Notes: generated from the letters alone by a model not told the origin. DNA of 64,000 bases from Tuwongella immobilis (GCF_901538355.1 NZ_LR593887.1:4812920-4876919); one strand, 5' to 3'. Numbered from the stretch's first letter, positions 1 to 9,546 are shown. Numbers and translations are program-made.

Positions 1-1
1 C

Positions 2-550
2 GAAATCACCAACCCGGATACCCAACCGCTCCCCTGGGGGCTGGGCTATCATCCGTATTTCCGACACCCCGCGCAAGCCGATGGCGATCTCTCCCGCGTC
101 ACCCTGCAAACGGCAGCGCGGTCCCGTTGGGAACTGGTCGATAGTCTGCCCACTGGCGTGACCGAGGCCGTGACGGGGAAACACGATTTTCAATCGCCCC
201 GATTGCTGGCCGATCATCACTTGGATGATCTGTATGGTGATCTTCCCAACGGTCGGCGGAATCCCAAGTCGGGGCTGTTCTGGCGGGCGACACTCGGTCA
301 TGCGGATGCGCCCGGACGGCTGGAGATGAATACCTCGCCGATTTTCCGGGAATTGGTGCTGTTCACGCCGCCGCATCGCAAAGCAGTCGCCATTGAACCG
401 TACACCTGCACGACCGACGCCGCGAATCTGGCCGCAGCGGGCAAGGATGTCGGCTGGCAATTGTTGCCACCGGGCGGGAGTAATCTCAATGTCGTGGAAT
501 TGATATGGGAGCCGAACGCCGCCCCGATGGTGCCAACAGCGGCGTCATGA
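2..550 (+). CDS. aldose 1-epimerase family protein (5' end missing)
   Basis: The frame is open from the window edge, so the N-terminus lies outside. The visible 182 residues are the C-terminal half of a galactose-mutarotase-like beta-sandwich. GYHPYF carries the family's substrate-binding/catalytic His, and AIEPYT near the end corresponds to the region of the catalytic Glu. The family interconverts alpha and beta anomers of aldohexoses in the cytoplasm. No signal peptide can be judged. The stop is followed by a convergent gene 130 bp away. The family is clear; substrate specificity cannot be read from the sequence. Confidence 0.8.
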   Translation, partial: EITNPDTQPLPWGLGYHPYFRHPAQADGDLSRVTLQTAARSRWELVDSLPTGVTEAVTGKHDFQSPRLLADHHLDDLYGDLPNGRRNPKSGLFWRATLGHADAPGRLEMNTSPIFRELVLFTPPHRKAVAIEPYTCTTDAANLAAAGKDVGWQLLPPGGSNLNVVELIWEPNAAPMVPTAAS

Positions 551-680
551 CTCCGACTTGCAGAATGACGAGGTCGCTCGGAAACCACGATTGCGTTTCC
601 GAGCAGAATCCTTCACACGGGCAGGAATTGCCACCATCGGCGAATCCACAACCGAGTGAAGGCAATTCACGGAATGGCAA

Positions 681-2828
681 TCAGCCAATGCGCTTGGCGG
701 CGTCTTGCAATTCCAGCAGATAGTTTTCCGAATCGCGGTCGCCCTTCTTGCGAACGGCGGCCAGCCCCTTCTCGATGAATTCCAAGGCGCGAGCGCCTTG
801 TTTCTTGCCGATCATCACCTCGGCGGCGGTCCCGTAGAATTTCCCTTCCGGTGGATTGGCGGCCACCATGCGGCTAAGCGTCGCATAGGCACCGTCCACA
901 TCTCCCAAGCGGGATTGGGCTTGCGCTCGTCGAACGGCCAGGTCGAACTGCCGCTTCTCGCTGTTGTGTTCCCGATCCGAAGCCTCGGCCTGATCCAACA
1001 GCGGCAGAATCGCGGCCGTGTCGCCGGCATTCTGCGCCGATTGAATCAGGTGCTGATAGATCGGATAGCGATCGGGCCGATCCGCCGACACGGGCCGGGC
1101 AATCAACGCCTTGGCGAGCGAATCGGCCACCTCACGCGGTGCCTTCTGAATGGCGGCACGAGTCGCCGCTTCCAGGTCTGCATCCGCGAGCGCATCGGCT
1201 TGCAACGCGGCGAACTCCGCTTCGGAAAGCGTCGTGAAGTCTCGCCCGATCGCCGCTCCGTCCGCACTCCCGGCAGCGCCACCCGTTGCCGCACCACTGC
1301 CCGAATCTAAGTGCAGCAATGCCTTCAGTTTGGAGAAATCATAGGGCCGATTCTTCGGATCGGTCACATCGATTTTCGGCGACAACGCCATCAAGGTCGA
1401 ATCTTCCAGAAGTTGAATCATGGCCAGGAGTTTGGGCCGATTCGCCGGATTGCTCGACGCCGTCATCGGACTGAGATTTCCGAGCGATTTCAACGGCTGA
1501 TTCGCCCAGGTTTGCTCGAAATATTCCTGGTAACCTTCGAGCATCTTGGACCGCACCGTGAGACTATCCAACTGACTGGTTCCCGGTGGGGCAAACCGCA
1601 GCGCCTCGATGGTGAGATCGTGGAACGAAATCGGGCCGGTTCGCTTTTCGACCTGCGAGCCGATCATTCCCAGGCTGATTTGCAATTCTTTGACAATCTT
1701 CTCGACTTCTTCCTCATTCGGGCTGCTGAGTTGCAAAATCGGCCCGCTGAGGAACAGATGCGCCGCCATCCGACGCAGCCGCGTGGAGAACGACAATTGC
1801 GGCACGCCATCATCGCGCATCATCAGCCCGGCGATTTCGCCCGTTTCTTGGCTGACAGACGTGACCAGCAACCGGCCTTCGCTGGCCAACTTTTGCAGCA
1901 CCTGCACCAGCAAATTTGGATCACCGCTCATATTCATAAAGCGGTAATGCTGCTGATGATCGGCGTTGGCTTCCTGCCCGGCGGCAAAGCGCAAAATTTG
2001 GATCAGCGTGTAGCAAGTCAGTTGCAGCGATTCATCCGCAGATTTTTCGGCAGCCTTCGTCAGCGAGTCAATCGCCGGGTTGGTATCCCCACGGTAGGCT
2101 TGCACCAATCCGAGGTTGTACCAGACGTCGGAATCATCGGGTTTTTCTTGAGAAAGTTTGGTGAAGCCCGCGAGAATCGCACCAGTGTGATCGGGATTCG
2201 CCGTCGTTTGCTTGGCAGCCGTCCACGCAGCATCCAGCGTCGCCGGGAAGCGGTAGGGATATTCTGCGCGGGCAACATCCGGGAAGCGTGCCCGCCCCGC
2301 GACCATCTCCAACTCTTGCGCCAATCGCGGATCCAACGCTGGCTGATGCGCCCGAATCCGTCGCGCGGCATAGCAAGCGGCCAACGGTTTATTCAGGCGG
2401 CTCTCCGCTTCCATCACCAGCAGATGCAGTTCCGTCAGCGGCTCATGGGCCTCTTCGTGATAGGCTTCGATCGCCTTGCGGAATAGAATCAGCGCCCCAA
2501 TGGTTTCGCCTTCGGCGTTCCGCATCAATCCGCGCAACATCAAGCCGTATGGGTAGTTCGGTTGAACCGCAAACGCCTGATCCAGGGATGCTTCCGCCTC
2601 GTCCCCACGCTGCAACTGCATCAACAGCGACGCCAGTTGTCCGAACGACTGCGGATTCTCGGGATGGTCTTTCGTGAGTTGCTGCAAGGTGCCCAACGCA
2701 GCCTCGACCTGCCCGTTGCGAATCTGCTCCTGGGCTTTCTCGATCATCGGCTCGAGCGGCTGGCAGCACCATTTATATTTGCGTCCGCTACCACACGGAC
2801 AGAGCTTATAGGTATCAACGAGTGCCAT
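681..2828 (-). CDS. SEC-C zinc-motif protein with tetratricopeptide repeats
   Basis: A 715-residue protein. The start is placed at the ATG at 2828, not the upstream one, because AAGAAGG lies just before it and the SEC-C motif begins a few residues later. The N-terminus holds CPCGSGRKYKWCC, the Cys-rich zinc knuckle shared with the SecA C-terminus. It is followed by helical TPR-like repeats (about residues 30-170, GQVEAAL... and DEAEASLDQAF...), a second TPR block near 250-310 and another at the C-terminus. There is no signal peptide or membrane segment, so it is cytoplasmic. Planctomycetes have many such SEC-C/TPR proteins of unknown role; a scaffold or chaperone-like function is only inference. 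It is divergent from the kinase-like gene to its right. Confidence 0.8.
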   Translation of the reverse strand: MALVDTYKLCPCGSGRKYKWCCQPLEPMIEKAQEQIRNGQVEAALGTLQQLTKDHPENPQSFGQLASLLMQLQRGDEAEASLDQAFAVQPNYPYGLMLRGLMRNAEGETIGALILFRKAIEAYHEEAHEPLTELHLLVMEAESRLNKPLAACYAARRIRAHQPALDPRLAQELEMVAGRARFPDVARAEYPYRFPATLDAAWTAAKQTTANPDHTGAILAGFTKLSQEKPDDSDVWYNLGLVQAYRGDTNPAIDSLTKAAEKSADESLQLTCYTLIQILRFAAGQEANADHQQHYRFMNMSGDPNLLVQVLQKLASEGRLLVTSVSQETGEIAGLMMRDDGVPQLSFSTRLRRMAAHLFLSGPILQLSSPNEEEVEKIVKELQISLGMIGSQVEKRTGPISFHDLTIEALRFAPPGTSQLDSLTVRSKMLEGYQEYFEQTWANQPLKSLGNLSPMTASSNPANRPKLLAMIQLLEDSTLMALSPKIDVTDPKNRPYDFSKLKALLHLDSGSGAATGGAAGSADGAAIGRDFTTLSEAEFAALQADALADADLEAATRAAIQKAPREVADSLAKALIARPVSADRPDRYPIYQHLIQSAQNAGDTAAILPLLDQAEASDREHNSEKRQFDLAVRRAQAQSRLGDVDGAYATLSRMVAANPPEGKFYGTAAEVMIGKKQGARALEFIEKGLAAVRKKGDRDSENYLLELQDAAKRIG

Positions 2829-2942
2829 TCGTGCCTTCTTTTTCGGCAAAGGTCGCAGAGATGCGTCATAATCCGAGACGCGCAATCGGAATAACCTTAA
2901 GATAGCGACTCGATCTGTCGACGAAAACCATCTCCTTGTTAG

Positions 2943-2970
2943 TTGACAGGCCGTTTGGATTAGGTACGCT
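2943..2970 (+). promoter_or_regulatory. candidate sigma70-type promoter for the kinase-like gene
   Basis: A perfect TTGACA at 2943-2948 is followed, after 16 bases, by TACGCT (3 of 6 matches to the -10 consensus). It lies in the divergent gap about 100 bases before the ATG at 3074. If real, it excludes the more distal ATG at 2936 as the kinase start. Confidence 0.35.
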
Positions 2971-3073
2971 ATGGAATAGAAGCGTTCGTCCAGCTATGGA
3001 CTGCGCGAGAATCGTTGCCCACGCCTCCGGTTCCTCTCGGCTTTGCCGGGGGAAGAGTCCTACGGACGAAATT

Positions 3074-4732
3074 ATGGTCACAAGCGAACTTGGTGCTTGC
3101 GAGTGGTTCGTGTGGGATATTCGCCGCAGTAATTTGATCGATCGAGGCCAACTCGATCAGGTCATTGGTGAATTTCTCAAGCGCAATCCACGGGCGGAAC
3201 CGGCCCAACTGGCAGAGTATCTGGTCAGTCAAGAAATCCTGACCGCGTTCCAATCCACTCGGATTCTGGAAGGCAAAACCCAAGGGCTGGTGCTTGGGCC
3301 ATATGTTCTCATCGACGCCATTGGTGCCGGCTCGATGGGGCAAGTCTACAAAGCGATCAACAAAACCGACAACCAACTGTACGCCATTAAGGTGTTGCCC
3401 CGCCGGAATATGTGGAACGTCCGCCTGGCACGTCGCCAAGTTCGTGCGTTCAGTCAGTTCACCCATCCGGCCGTCGTTCCGTTCGTCGATGTCGGCACCT
3501 CGGGCGGGTTGCACTATCTGGTGTGGCCGCTGGTCTCCGGCGAAACGCTCGAAGCCATGGTGCAGCGACTCGGGCGGCTCACCCCCGATCAGACGGCCCA
3601 AATCGGCTCGCAAATCGCCCAGGGCTTGGCGGTCTGCCACCAAAACGGCCTGTTTCACGGCTTGCTCAAACCCTCCAACATTATGATTGGCACCGATGGC
3701 CAATCGCGGATTCTCGATTTCGGCATCGGTTCGCTGCTGGCCGAAAACGAAGGCGAATCCCTCGTGGATACCATGTCCGCTTCTAACACGCTCACCAGCG
3801 GTTTGGATTGTGCCAGCCCCGAATCGATCATGGAGCCCACCAACCGGACACCGGCGGGCGACCAATACAGTCTCGGTTGCACACTGTATTACTGTGTCAC
3901 CGGTCGATTCCCCTTCCCGGAAGGGTCCGCCGTCGAAAAGATGATGTCGCACCAATCCCGCACGCCCGATCCCGTGGCCGAATTGGCCCCCGGATTACCC
4001 GCGGCAATGGTCACCATCATCGAACGATTGATGCAGAAATCCCCGGAACATCGTTATTCGGGTGCGGATGAAATCGTCGATTCGCTGCAACCGCTCGTGG
4101 GAGCCGCCGCCGCCACCGCTGGTCGTCGCAGTGGTACCATTCAGCGACCGCAACCCGGTTCCGCAGTGATGAGTCCGCCCCCGCGACCGAATCCGCCGGC
4201 GGCTCCGGCCACGCCAACCGGCTCGAGCTACCCGACCCGACCGGCTTCCAACACGCCAACGAGTTATCCGCCACCAATCGCGCCGACTCGTCCGGCGGCA
4301 CCGACGCCGCTGCCCGGCACCTATCCGCCGCAAGCGCCAGCCTATGCTCCGCCGCAAGCGCAACCGCCGTTTGCGCAACAACCTCCGGCATATGCGCCGC
4401 AGCAACCGCCGGGTTACGCCCCACCGATGCCTCCTGGGTATCCCCAACAGCCGCCCGGCTATCCGCAACAACCGCCGTTTGCGAATAACCCTGCGGCACC
4501 GCCATTCGCGGCACCTCCGGGATACGCTCAGCAGCCGGCACCAGGATTCCCAACCGCACCACCACCACAAGGAAACCCCGAAGTTCCCGGATGGGCCGGT
4601 CCCGGCGGATGGGTCGATGAAGAAAAGCAATCCCGTGTGAATTTCGGCGGCGTCGGCTTTGCCATCCTCGCCGTGATCCTCGTCGGCGCGGCATTCGTTG
4701 TCGGCCTCATGGTCTTCAAGCCCGCCCAATAA
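3074..4732 (+). CDS. membrane-anchored Ser/Thr protein kinase homologue, probable pseudokinase
   Basis: A 552-residue protein. The kinase fold spans about residues 75-345, with the Gly loop IGAGSMGQVYKA (~82) and the ATP-binding Lys in YAIKVLP (~103). DFG is intact in ILDFGIG (~215). The catalytic loop, however, reads HGLLKPSN where active kinases have HRDLKPSN, so the catalytic-base Asp is Leu. The alpha-C region reads ARRQVR where a Glu is expected. A long Pro-rich, repetitive linker (about 365-505; PPGY and PPFA repeats) leads to one C-terminal membrane helix (about 524-547), giving a cytoplasmic kinase domain with a very short tail outside. The start at 3074 (MVTSELG) is preferred over 2936, because the intervening residues are not kinase-like and a promoter candidate lies between. 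ATP binding without phosphotransfer is the simplest inference. Confidence 0.82.
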   Translation: MVTSELGACEWFVWDIRRSNLIDRGQLDQVIGEFLKRNPRAEPAQLAEYLVSQEILTAFQSTRILEGKTQGLVLGPYVLIDAIGAGSMGQVYKAINKTDNQLYAIKVLPRRNMWNVRLARRQVRAFSQFTHPAVVPFVDVGTSGGLHYLVWPLVSGETLEAMVQRLGRLTPDQTAQIGSQIAQGLAVCHQNGLFHGLLKPSNIMIGTDGQSRILDFGIGSLLAENEGESLVDTMSASNTLTSGLDCASPESIMEPTNRTPAGDQYSLGCTLYYCVTGRFPFPEGSAVEKMMSHQSRTPDPVAELAPGLPAAMVTIIERLMQKSPEHRYSGADEIVDSLQPLVGAAAATAGRRSGTIQRPQPGSAVMSPPPRPNPPAAPATPTGSSYPTRPASNTPTSYPPPIAPTRPAAPTPLPGTYPPQAPAYAPPQAQPPFAQQPPAYAPQQPPGYAPPMPPGYPQQPPGYPQQPPFANNPAAPPFAAPPGYAQQPAPGFPTAPPPQGNPEVPGWAGPGGWVDEEKQSRVNFGGVGFAILAVILVGAAFVVGLMVFKPAQ

Positions 4733-4786
4733 TGCGGTGCGGTCAATTGAGAGCGGATGCGGCCTCAGCGCGGGAATAACGCGGAC

Positions 4787-4815
4787 TTGAGAACGCATCC
4801 GACTCGGACTACAAT
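4787..4815 (+). promoter_or_regulatory. candidate sigma70-type promoter for dxr-rseP
   Basis: TTGAGA (4787-4792), a 17-base spacer and TACAAT (4810-4815) form a good housekeeping promoter. Transcription would start near 4822, so the dxr start codon must lie downstream of that point. Confidence 0.5.
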
Positions 4816-4855
4816 GCTCCCAGCCGATCCACCGCCGGGAGTGTTGTTCCGAGTG

Positions 4856-6118
4856 ATGCATCGGTTGATTCTTGGGGTTCAAGGGAATGGCCTCCTACTC
4901 GCATGTCGGTGCCGCTTGTCTGGTCTGATCTCCCCTACTGCTGATGCCCTGCGCCCCCGCCCGGTGGTTGTGCTTGGCTCCACTGGCTCCATTGGGCGAA
5001 GCACTTTGGATGTGCTGGCCCACCTTCCCGATCGATTTCCGCTCCTTGGAATCGCCGCACGTTCGAGTGTCGAATTATTCCTGGAGCAGGTTCAAACCTT
5101 TAAGCCACGCTACGCCGTCCTTACCGATCGTGCGGCCTTCGAGCGAGCGTTGACTGCCGACCTCCCCCCGCAAACGCAACTCCTCTTCGGCGAAGAGGGG
5201 ATTGCGAAGATGGTCACGGATGCGGATACGTCGATGGTGGTTTCCGCCATTGTCGGGGCCGCGGGACTCTTCGGCACCTGTCAGGCACTGGAAGTGGGCA
5301 AGACCGTCGCACTGGCCAACAAAGAGACGTTAGTCGTTGGTGGCGAACGGATTATGGAATTGGCCGACGCTCGCGGCACCACGTTGCTGCCCGTCGATAG
5401 CGAACATTCGGCCATCTTCCAAGCCATCGGCAATCACCCGATGGAATCGGTGGAACGGGTGGTGTTGACGGGGAGTGGTGGCCCGTTTCGCGGACGGTCT
5501 GCTGAACAGTTGGCGAATGTCACGATTGAGCAGGCGTTGAATCATCCGACGTGGAAGATGGGTCCGAAAATCACGGTTGATTCCGCGACGCTCATGAACA
5601 AGGCGTTGGAAGTTATCGAAGCTCGCTGGTTATTTCGATTGCCGAGCGAAAAGATTGCCGTGATTCTGCACCCCGAATCGATTGTGCATTCGTTTGTTGA
5701 ATTTATCGATGGTTCGGTGCTGGCCCAACTCTCGCCGCCGGATATGCGGCTGCCGATTCAGTACGCGCTCACCTGGCCGGACCGGGTGCCGGGTCCGACT
5801 CGCCGATTGAATTGGGAAACGCTGGCGAATCTGCGGTTCGAACAACCCGACCGCAAGACGTTTCCTGCATTGGACTTAGGATTTGAAGTCGCCCAACGCG
5901 GCGGAACCTGTGGAGCAGTGCTCAACGGGGCCAATGAAGTCGCGGTTGAACAATTCCTTGAAGGTTTGTTGCCCTTTGATCAGATTGCTCAAGTCGTTCG
6001 GGATGTGCTCCATTCCCATCATTTCATGGCTCGTCCGAGCTTGGATGAATTGTGGGCAGCCGAGCGTTGGGCCCGACAGGAGGTAGTGCGTTGGAATCGC
6101 CACAGGATTCGCCCGTGA
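4856..6118 (+). CDS. dxr: 1-deoxy-D-xylulose 5-phosphate reductoisomerase
   Basis: Converts DXP to 2-C-methyl-D-erythritol 4-phosphate with NADPH and a divalent metal, the committed step of the MEP isoprenoid pathway. Seen in order: the NADPH-binding VVLGSTGSIG, LANKETLVVGG, the metal-site segment LPVDSEHSAIFQ, TGSGGPFR, the substrate loop TWKMGPKITVDSATLMNK, and ILHPESIVHSFVEF. The start at 4856 gives 420 residues with about 33 before the Rossmann motif, slightly long for the family. The upstream ATGs at 4757 and 4814 lie before the inferred transcription start. A TTG further in is also possible. The end overlaps the start of rseP, so the two are cotranscribed, a common dxr-rseP pairing. Confidence 0.93.
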   Translation: MHRLILGVQGNGLLLACRCRLSGLISPTADALRPRPVVVLGSTGSIGRSTLDVLAHLPDRFPLLGIAARSSVELFLEQVQTFKPRYAVLTDRAAFERALTADLPPQTQLLFGEEGIAKMVTDADTSMVVSAIVGAAGLFGTCQALEVGKTVALANKETLVVGGERIMELADARGTTLLPVDSEHSAIFQAIGNHPMESVERVVLTGSGGPFRGRSAEQLANVTIEQALNHPTWKMGPKITVDSATLMNKALEVIEARWLFRLPSEKIAVILHPESIVHSFVEFIDGSVLAQLSPPDMRLPIQYALTWPDRVPGPTRRLNWETLANLRFEQPDRKTFPALDLGFEVAQRGGTCGAVLNGANEVAVEQFLEGLLPFDQIAQVVRDVLHSHHFMARPSLDELWAAERWARQEVVRWNRHRIRP

Positions 6119-8394
6119 ATAAGCCCGGCAGCCCCGCCGGTTCCAACCCGCCCGCCGCCGTCCCCGAGCCGACAAGTCTCTCGGGGTGGTTCGCCGCCAA
6201 TGGCACATCGCTGGTCTTCACCGTGATTGCCCTGGTGCTGATTATCGTCTATCTGAATGTCCTTGATGTCATCAAAGTGGCGATCGGTTTGGGGCTGGTC
6301 GTGTTCATTCACGAACTGGGCCACTTCGCCGCCGCCAAGTGGTGCGATGTCCACGTCAAAACCTTCTCCATTGGCTTCGGTCCGGCGATTCCCGGATGCC
6401 GATTCCAATATGGCGAAACGACTTACATGGTCGCACTGATCCCGCTGGGCGGATACGTTCAGATGGTCGGCCAAGAAGACGGCAAAACCGAATCCGAAGA
6501 AGCCGACGATGATACGGACGATGATCCCCGTTCGTATCGCAACAAGACCGTCGGCCAGCGCATGCTGATTATTTCGGCCGGCGTGATCATGAATATCGTG
6601 CTGGCGTGCATCTGTTTTCTCATTGTCTATCCGCACGGCGTGAAGGAACGCCCCGCCGTCATCGGCCGCGTCGATACCAGCAGCGCGGCATGGGAATCGG
6701 GCATTCACACGGGCGTCACCATTCGCAAAATCAACGGCCACGAACGCCCGTGGTTTGCCGATGTTCAATCGACCGTCATGGCGACTTGGGCCGGCGAACA
6801 GGTGCGATTGGAAATTGATTCGCGTGACAATCCGAATCCCCGCGAAATTCTCGTCGAGCCGAAAGTCGGGCCGGATGCGCTGTATCCCATGTTGGGGATC
6901 ACGCCATCGTCCTCCACGCAACTGGAAAAATCGGCCCGCCCCGGATTCAAGCCGTATCGCCCGGGCAGCCCCGCCGCGAAGATGGAAAGTCCGTTCCTGC
7001 CAGGAGATCGGGTGATCGGCATGACCGACCCGACCGATCCCAGCAAGGTGACGCCGCTGCCCACTTCTGAGACCAATGATCGCATCGAAATGCGGCCCGA
7101 CTATGCGGAAATGTTGCGGCGCATGGTGTTGCTGCGCGATCGGCCGATCCAGTTTGAAGTGGTGACCGCCTCCTCGAGCGGAGATGCCGCCAAGGGCGAA
7201 ACCCGCCGCGTGACCGTGGCCCCCGCTGCGACGCTGAGCCTCGGCATGCGGATGCAAATGGGGGAAATCACCGGGTTGGTTGCCGACAGCCCAGCGGTGA
7301 AGGCCGGGGTGCAGGCTCGCAAAGCCGACGCCGCGACCCAGACAACCACCGCAGGCGATCGCATCGTGGAAGTTGCCGTGACCGATGCCGATGGTTCCGT
7401 CCTGCGATACGCCGCCACGCCGAGCGTTCCCCCGCAGCCGGGCAAGGAATTCCCGCTTGATCCGATCCGGCTCCCCGACCAACTCGAACGCTGGGCCGAG
7501 CGCCAGACTCAGAACCGCGAAGTCAAGCTGACGGTCCTGCGTCAAGTCGGCCACAAAGACGAACGAGTCACGCTGACCGCGACCTGGGATGATGCGCGCA
7601 AGTACGACCGCACGATGGTCTCCATGAGCAATTCGCCCGTTCCGCTCTACGGATTGGGACTGGGCTATCAAGTCAAGGCGATTGTCGATGCCGTCGAGCC
7701 CGGCTCACCCGCCGAGAAAGCGGGCGTTCAAAAGAGCGACGTGATTGTTGGCATTCAGCCGCAAACGCTTGACGAAGCGGGCAATGCCAAGCCCACCCGT
7801 TGGACGGATGTCAAAGAATCCGAATGGGGCTACGTCTTTGCACAACTTCAGTTGCTGGAAGTGCCGACGATGCAAATTCGGGTGTCTCGAGGCGATCAAA
7901 CTCCGATCGAACTGACCATCACTGGAGAGTACGATTCCACTTGGAACCAAGTCGATCGTGGGATGTACTTCCGGGACGATGTGCAGATTCAACAGGCCCA
8001 CACCTTCGGCGAAGCCCTGTCGATGGGTGTTGCTCGTACGCTGCGGTCGATCCGAATGATCTACACCAATCTCTCGGCGATGATCTTCGGACGCGTCTCA
8101 ACCCGCACGATGTCCGGCCCAATCACCATTGCCACGGTCTCCTACAGCATCGCTGGCGAGGATATTTGGCAATTTGTGCTGTTCATTGGTCTGATTAGCG
8201 TGAATCTGGCGGTCATCAACTTCCTGCCCATCCCGGTCTTGGATGGTGGGCATATGGTCTTTCTGCTGTACGAAAAGATTCGTGGCAAACCCGCGCCGGA
8301 ATCCCTGCAGAATATCGCGGTCTGGATTGGCCTGGCGATGATTCTCTCGCTGATGGCATTTGTCATGTTCCTCGACATTCGCCGACTGCTGTAA
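6091..8394 (+). CDS. rseP: site-2 zinc metalloprotease RseP family
   Basis: Intramembrane protease of the RseP/S2P family, which cleaves membrane-bound anti-sigma factors. After a Pro-rich leader and a first membrane helix, the zinc motif HELGH sits in FIHELGHFAAAKWC (~residue 73). Further membrane helices follow, then an extended periplasmic part with PDZ-like segments (about 190-260, 380-450 and 520-600). The second catalytic motif is NFLPIPVLDGGH (~708), near the C-terminal helices. Length is about 767 residues against about 450 in E. coli; the excess lies in the PDZ region. The start is placed at TTG 6091, because AGGAGG lies 7 bases upstream of it, inside dxr. A GTG at 6115 overlapping the dxr stop is the alternative. 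Confidence 0.9.
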   Translation: MESPQDSPVNKPGSPAGSNPPAAVPEPTSLSGWFAANGTSLVFTVIALVLIIVYLNVLDVIKVAIGLGLVVFIHELGHFAAAKWCDVHVKTFSIGFGPAIPGCRFQYGETTYMVALIPLGGYVQMVGQEDGKTESEEADDDTDDDPRSYRNKTVGQRMLIISAGVIMNIVLACICFLIVYPHGVKERPAVIGRVDTSSAAWESGIHTGVTIRKINGHERPWFADVQSTVMATWAGEQVRLEIDSRDNPNPREILVEPKVGPDALYPMLGITPSSSTQLEKSARPGFKPYRPGSPAAKMESPFLPGDRVIGMTDPTDPSKVTPLPTSETNDRIEMRPDYAEMLRRMVLLRDRPIQFEVVTASSSGDAAKGETRRVTVAPAATLSLGMRMQMGEITGLVADSPAVKAGVQARKADAATQTTTAGDRIVEVAVTDADGSVLRYAATPSVPPQPGKEFPLDPIRLPDQLERWAERQTQNREVKLTVLRQVGHKDERVTLTATWDDARKYDRTMVSMSNSPVPLYGLGLGYQVKAIVDAVEPGSPAEKAGVQKSDVIVGIQPQTLDEAGNAKPTRWTDVKESEWGYVFAQLQLLEVPTMQIRVSRGDQTPIELTITGEYDSTWNQVDRGMYFRDDVQIQQAHTFGEALSMGVARTLRSIRMIYTNLSAMIFGRVSTRTMSGPITIATVSYSIAGEDIWQFVLFIGLISVNLAVINFLPIPVLDGGHMVFLLYEKIRGKPAPESLQNIAVWIGLAMILSLMAFVMFLDIRRLL

Positions 8395-8439
8395 TCGGCC
8401 TCGCGGCATCTAGCCACCCATCAAACGGCCACCATCGGG

Positions 8440-8464
8440 GCACTCGGGAGACGATTCCGAGTGC
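8440..8464 (+). terminator. hairpin downstream of rseP
   Basis: A perfect 8-bp stem (GCACTCGG / CCGAGTGC) with a 9-base loop starts 46 bases after the rseP stop. A short TTTT run follows about 10 bases later, so this is at best a weak intrinsic terminator. Confidence 0.35.
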
Positions 8465-8607
8465 CTCGAGTCATTTTCCGTGGAATTGCCTTCGCGCATC
8501 AGCACGCGCGATTCCGATGATCCGCCGAAGCCCATACGGGCATGCGGGCGATTGGCGATGGGTGCCCGACTCCACACGCGATCGGATTCGGAACATTCGT
8601 CGGAAAT

Positions 8608-9087
8608 TTAGCGCGCCAGTTCATCGACCAACGCATCATCGACGAGATACGGTCGAAACACGAGGCGAATATATTCCGATCGCTCCGAAGTGGACCAGAG
8701 ATCCCAATTGGTCCCACAACCTGCGATCGCCGCGAGGTGACGACGAACGGCTTCAATGATGTGGCTCTCTGGGGATCGAGATTGGAACCGTCCCCGAGTT
8801 TCCTGCGGATTGCCGGGCAAGTGCCCCGCGTCTTGGGCGGCAATCATCGCCTCCATCGCCCGTTCGCAGAGGCGAGCCACGATTGGGCTGCCCGCCAACT
8901 CAAGATTGTCTCCATGAGCATGAAATTTCGCTGCAAACAGTGCTTGGACCAGCGCATGAATCTCAACGGGATGATCCACCACAAACCGTGCGGACATTTC
9001 GCTTGCCCTCGCTCTCATATCGAGATCCATCACAAATAGTCGAGAATCGATCGCGTTGGTCCCCAACACTGCGTTGATTGCCATCAT
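8608..9087 (-). CDS. hypothetical protein, immunity-like cluster
   Basis: A 159-residue soluble protein, MMAINAVLGTN... to ...LVDELAR. It reads as real coding sequence: acidic and mixed, with helices such as EIHALVQALFAAKF and AVRRHLAAIAGC. There is no signal peptide or membrane segment, and no family was recognised. It is the last of three small minus-strand genes whose base composition is more AT-rich than the flanking housekeeping genes. The tandem SUFU-domain genes next door suggest an immunity-type role, which is inference only. Confidence 0.6.
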   Translation of the reverse strand: MMAINAVLGTNAIDSRLFVMDLDMRARASEMSARFVVDHPVEIHALVQALFAAKFHAHGDNLELAGSPIVARLCERAMEAMIAAQDAGHLPGNPQETRGRFQSRSPESHIIEAVRRHLAAIAGCGTNWDLWSTSERSEYIRLVFRPYLVDDALVDELAR

Positions 9088-9222
9088 CCCGCGACACTGG
9101 CGACGGTGGCCGGTTGTTCTGTTGATTCACAACCGAGGTTGTTCTCACCACCACGGACAGGCTTGGTGATGGATTGCTCCGGAGCGAATCTCCCCTGGGA
9201 ACTGGCCAAAGGAACAAGCTCA

Positions 9223-9540
9223 TCAGCCTACCGTGGAGCGTCCCTCGCCGCCTGGTCGTTGTTCGTCAAAGCAGAATTGACACATCGACTCCAGCTGCTC
9301 CATGATCTCGCAAGACGCAATGTCGAACGGGACCGAAGCCCCCGAGATGTTGTACCTCGTTGCTTCCCTCGGCGACAAATTGAATCGGAAAAATGCCTCC
9401 TTGTGTGGAGAATCTTTCACTTCAATCGTGAGAATCTCGGGGAACGCCCCGTCCGCTTGCATATTTAGCAGATCCCGAGAGAATAAGCACACTCCCGCAC
9501 TCCCATGTTTGGGACAGCGAATCATCATGATCGCAACCAT
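9223..9540 (-). CDS. hypothetical protein with Cys/His pairs
   Basis: A 105-residue protein preceded by GAGGG a few bases before its ATG. It begins MVAIMMIRCPKHG and ends with CQFCFDEQR. The CPKH and CQFC pairs could bind one zinc ion. It is soluble, with no known family recognised. The gene lies 6 bases after the end of the gene upstream on the same strand, suggesting cotranscription. Confidence 0.55.
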   Translation of the reverse strand: MVAIMMIRCPKHGSAGVCLFSRDLLNMQADGAFPEILTIEVKDSPHKEAFFRFNLSPREATRYNISGASVPFDIASCEIMEQLESMCQFCFDEQRPGGEGRSTVG

Positions 9541-9546
9541 TTTCCC

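Noticed and set aside
1311-2486. 391-codon plus-strand open frame
   Set aside because: Antisense to the SEC-C/TPR gene; Arg/Gln/His-rich composition and no ribosome site, typical of GC-rich shadow frames.
6019-7671. 550-codon minus-strand open frame
   Set aside because: Lies opposite rseP, whose motifs are clear; composition is shadow-like (His/Gly/Arg-rich).
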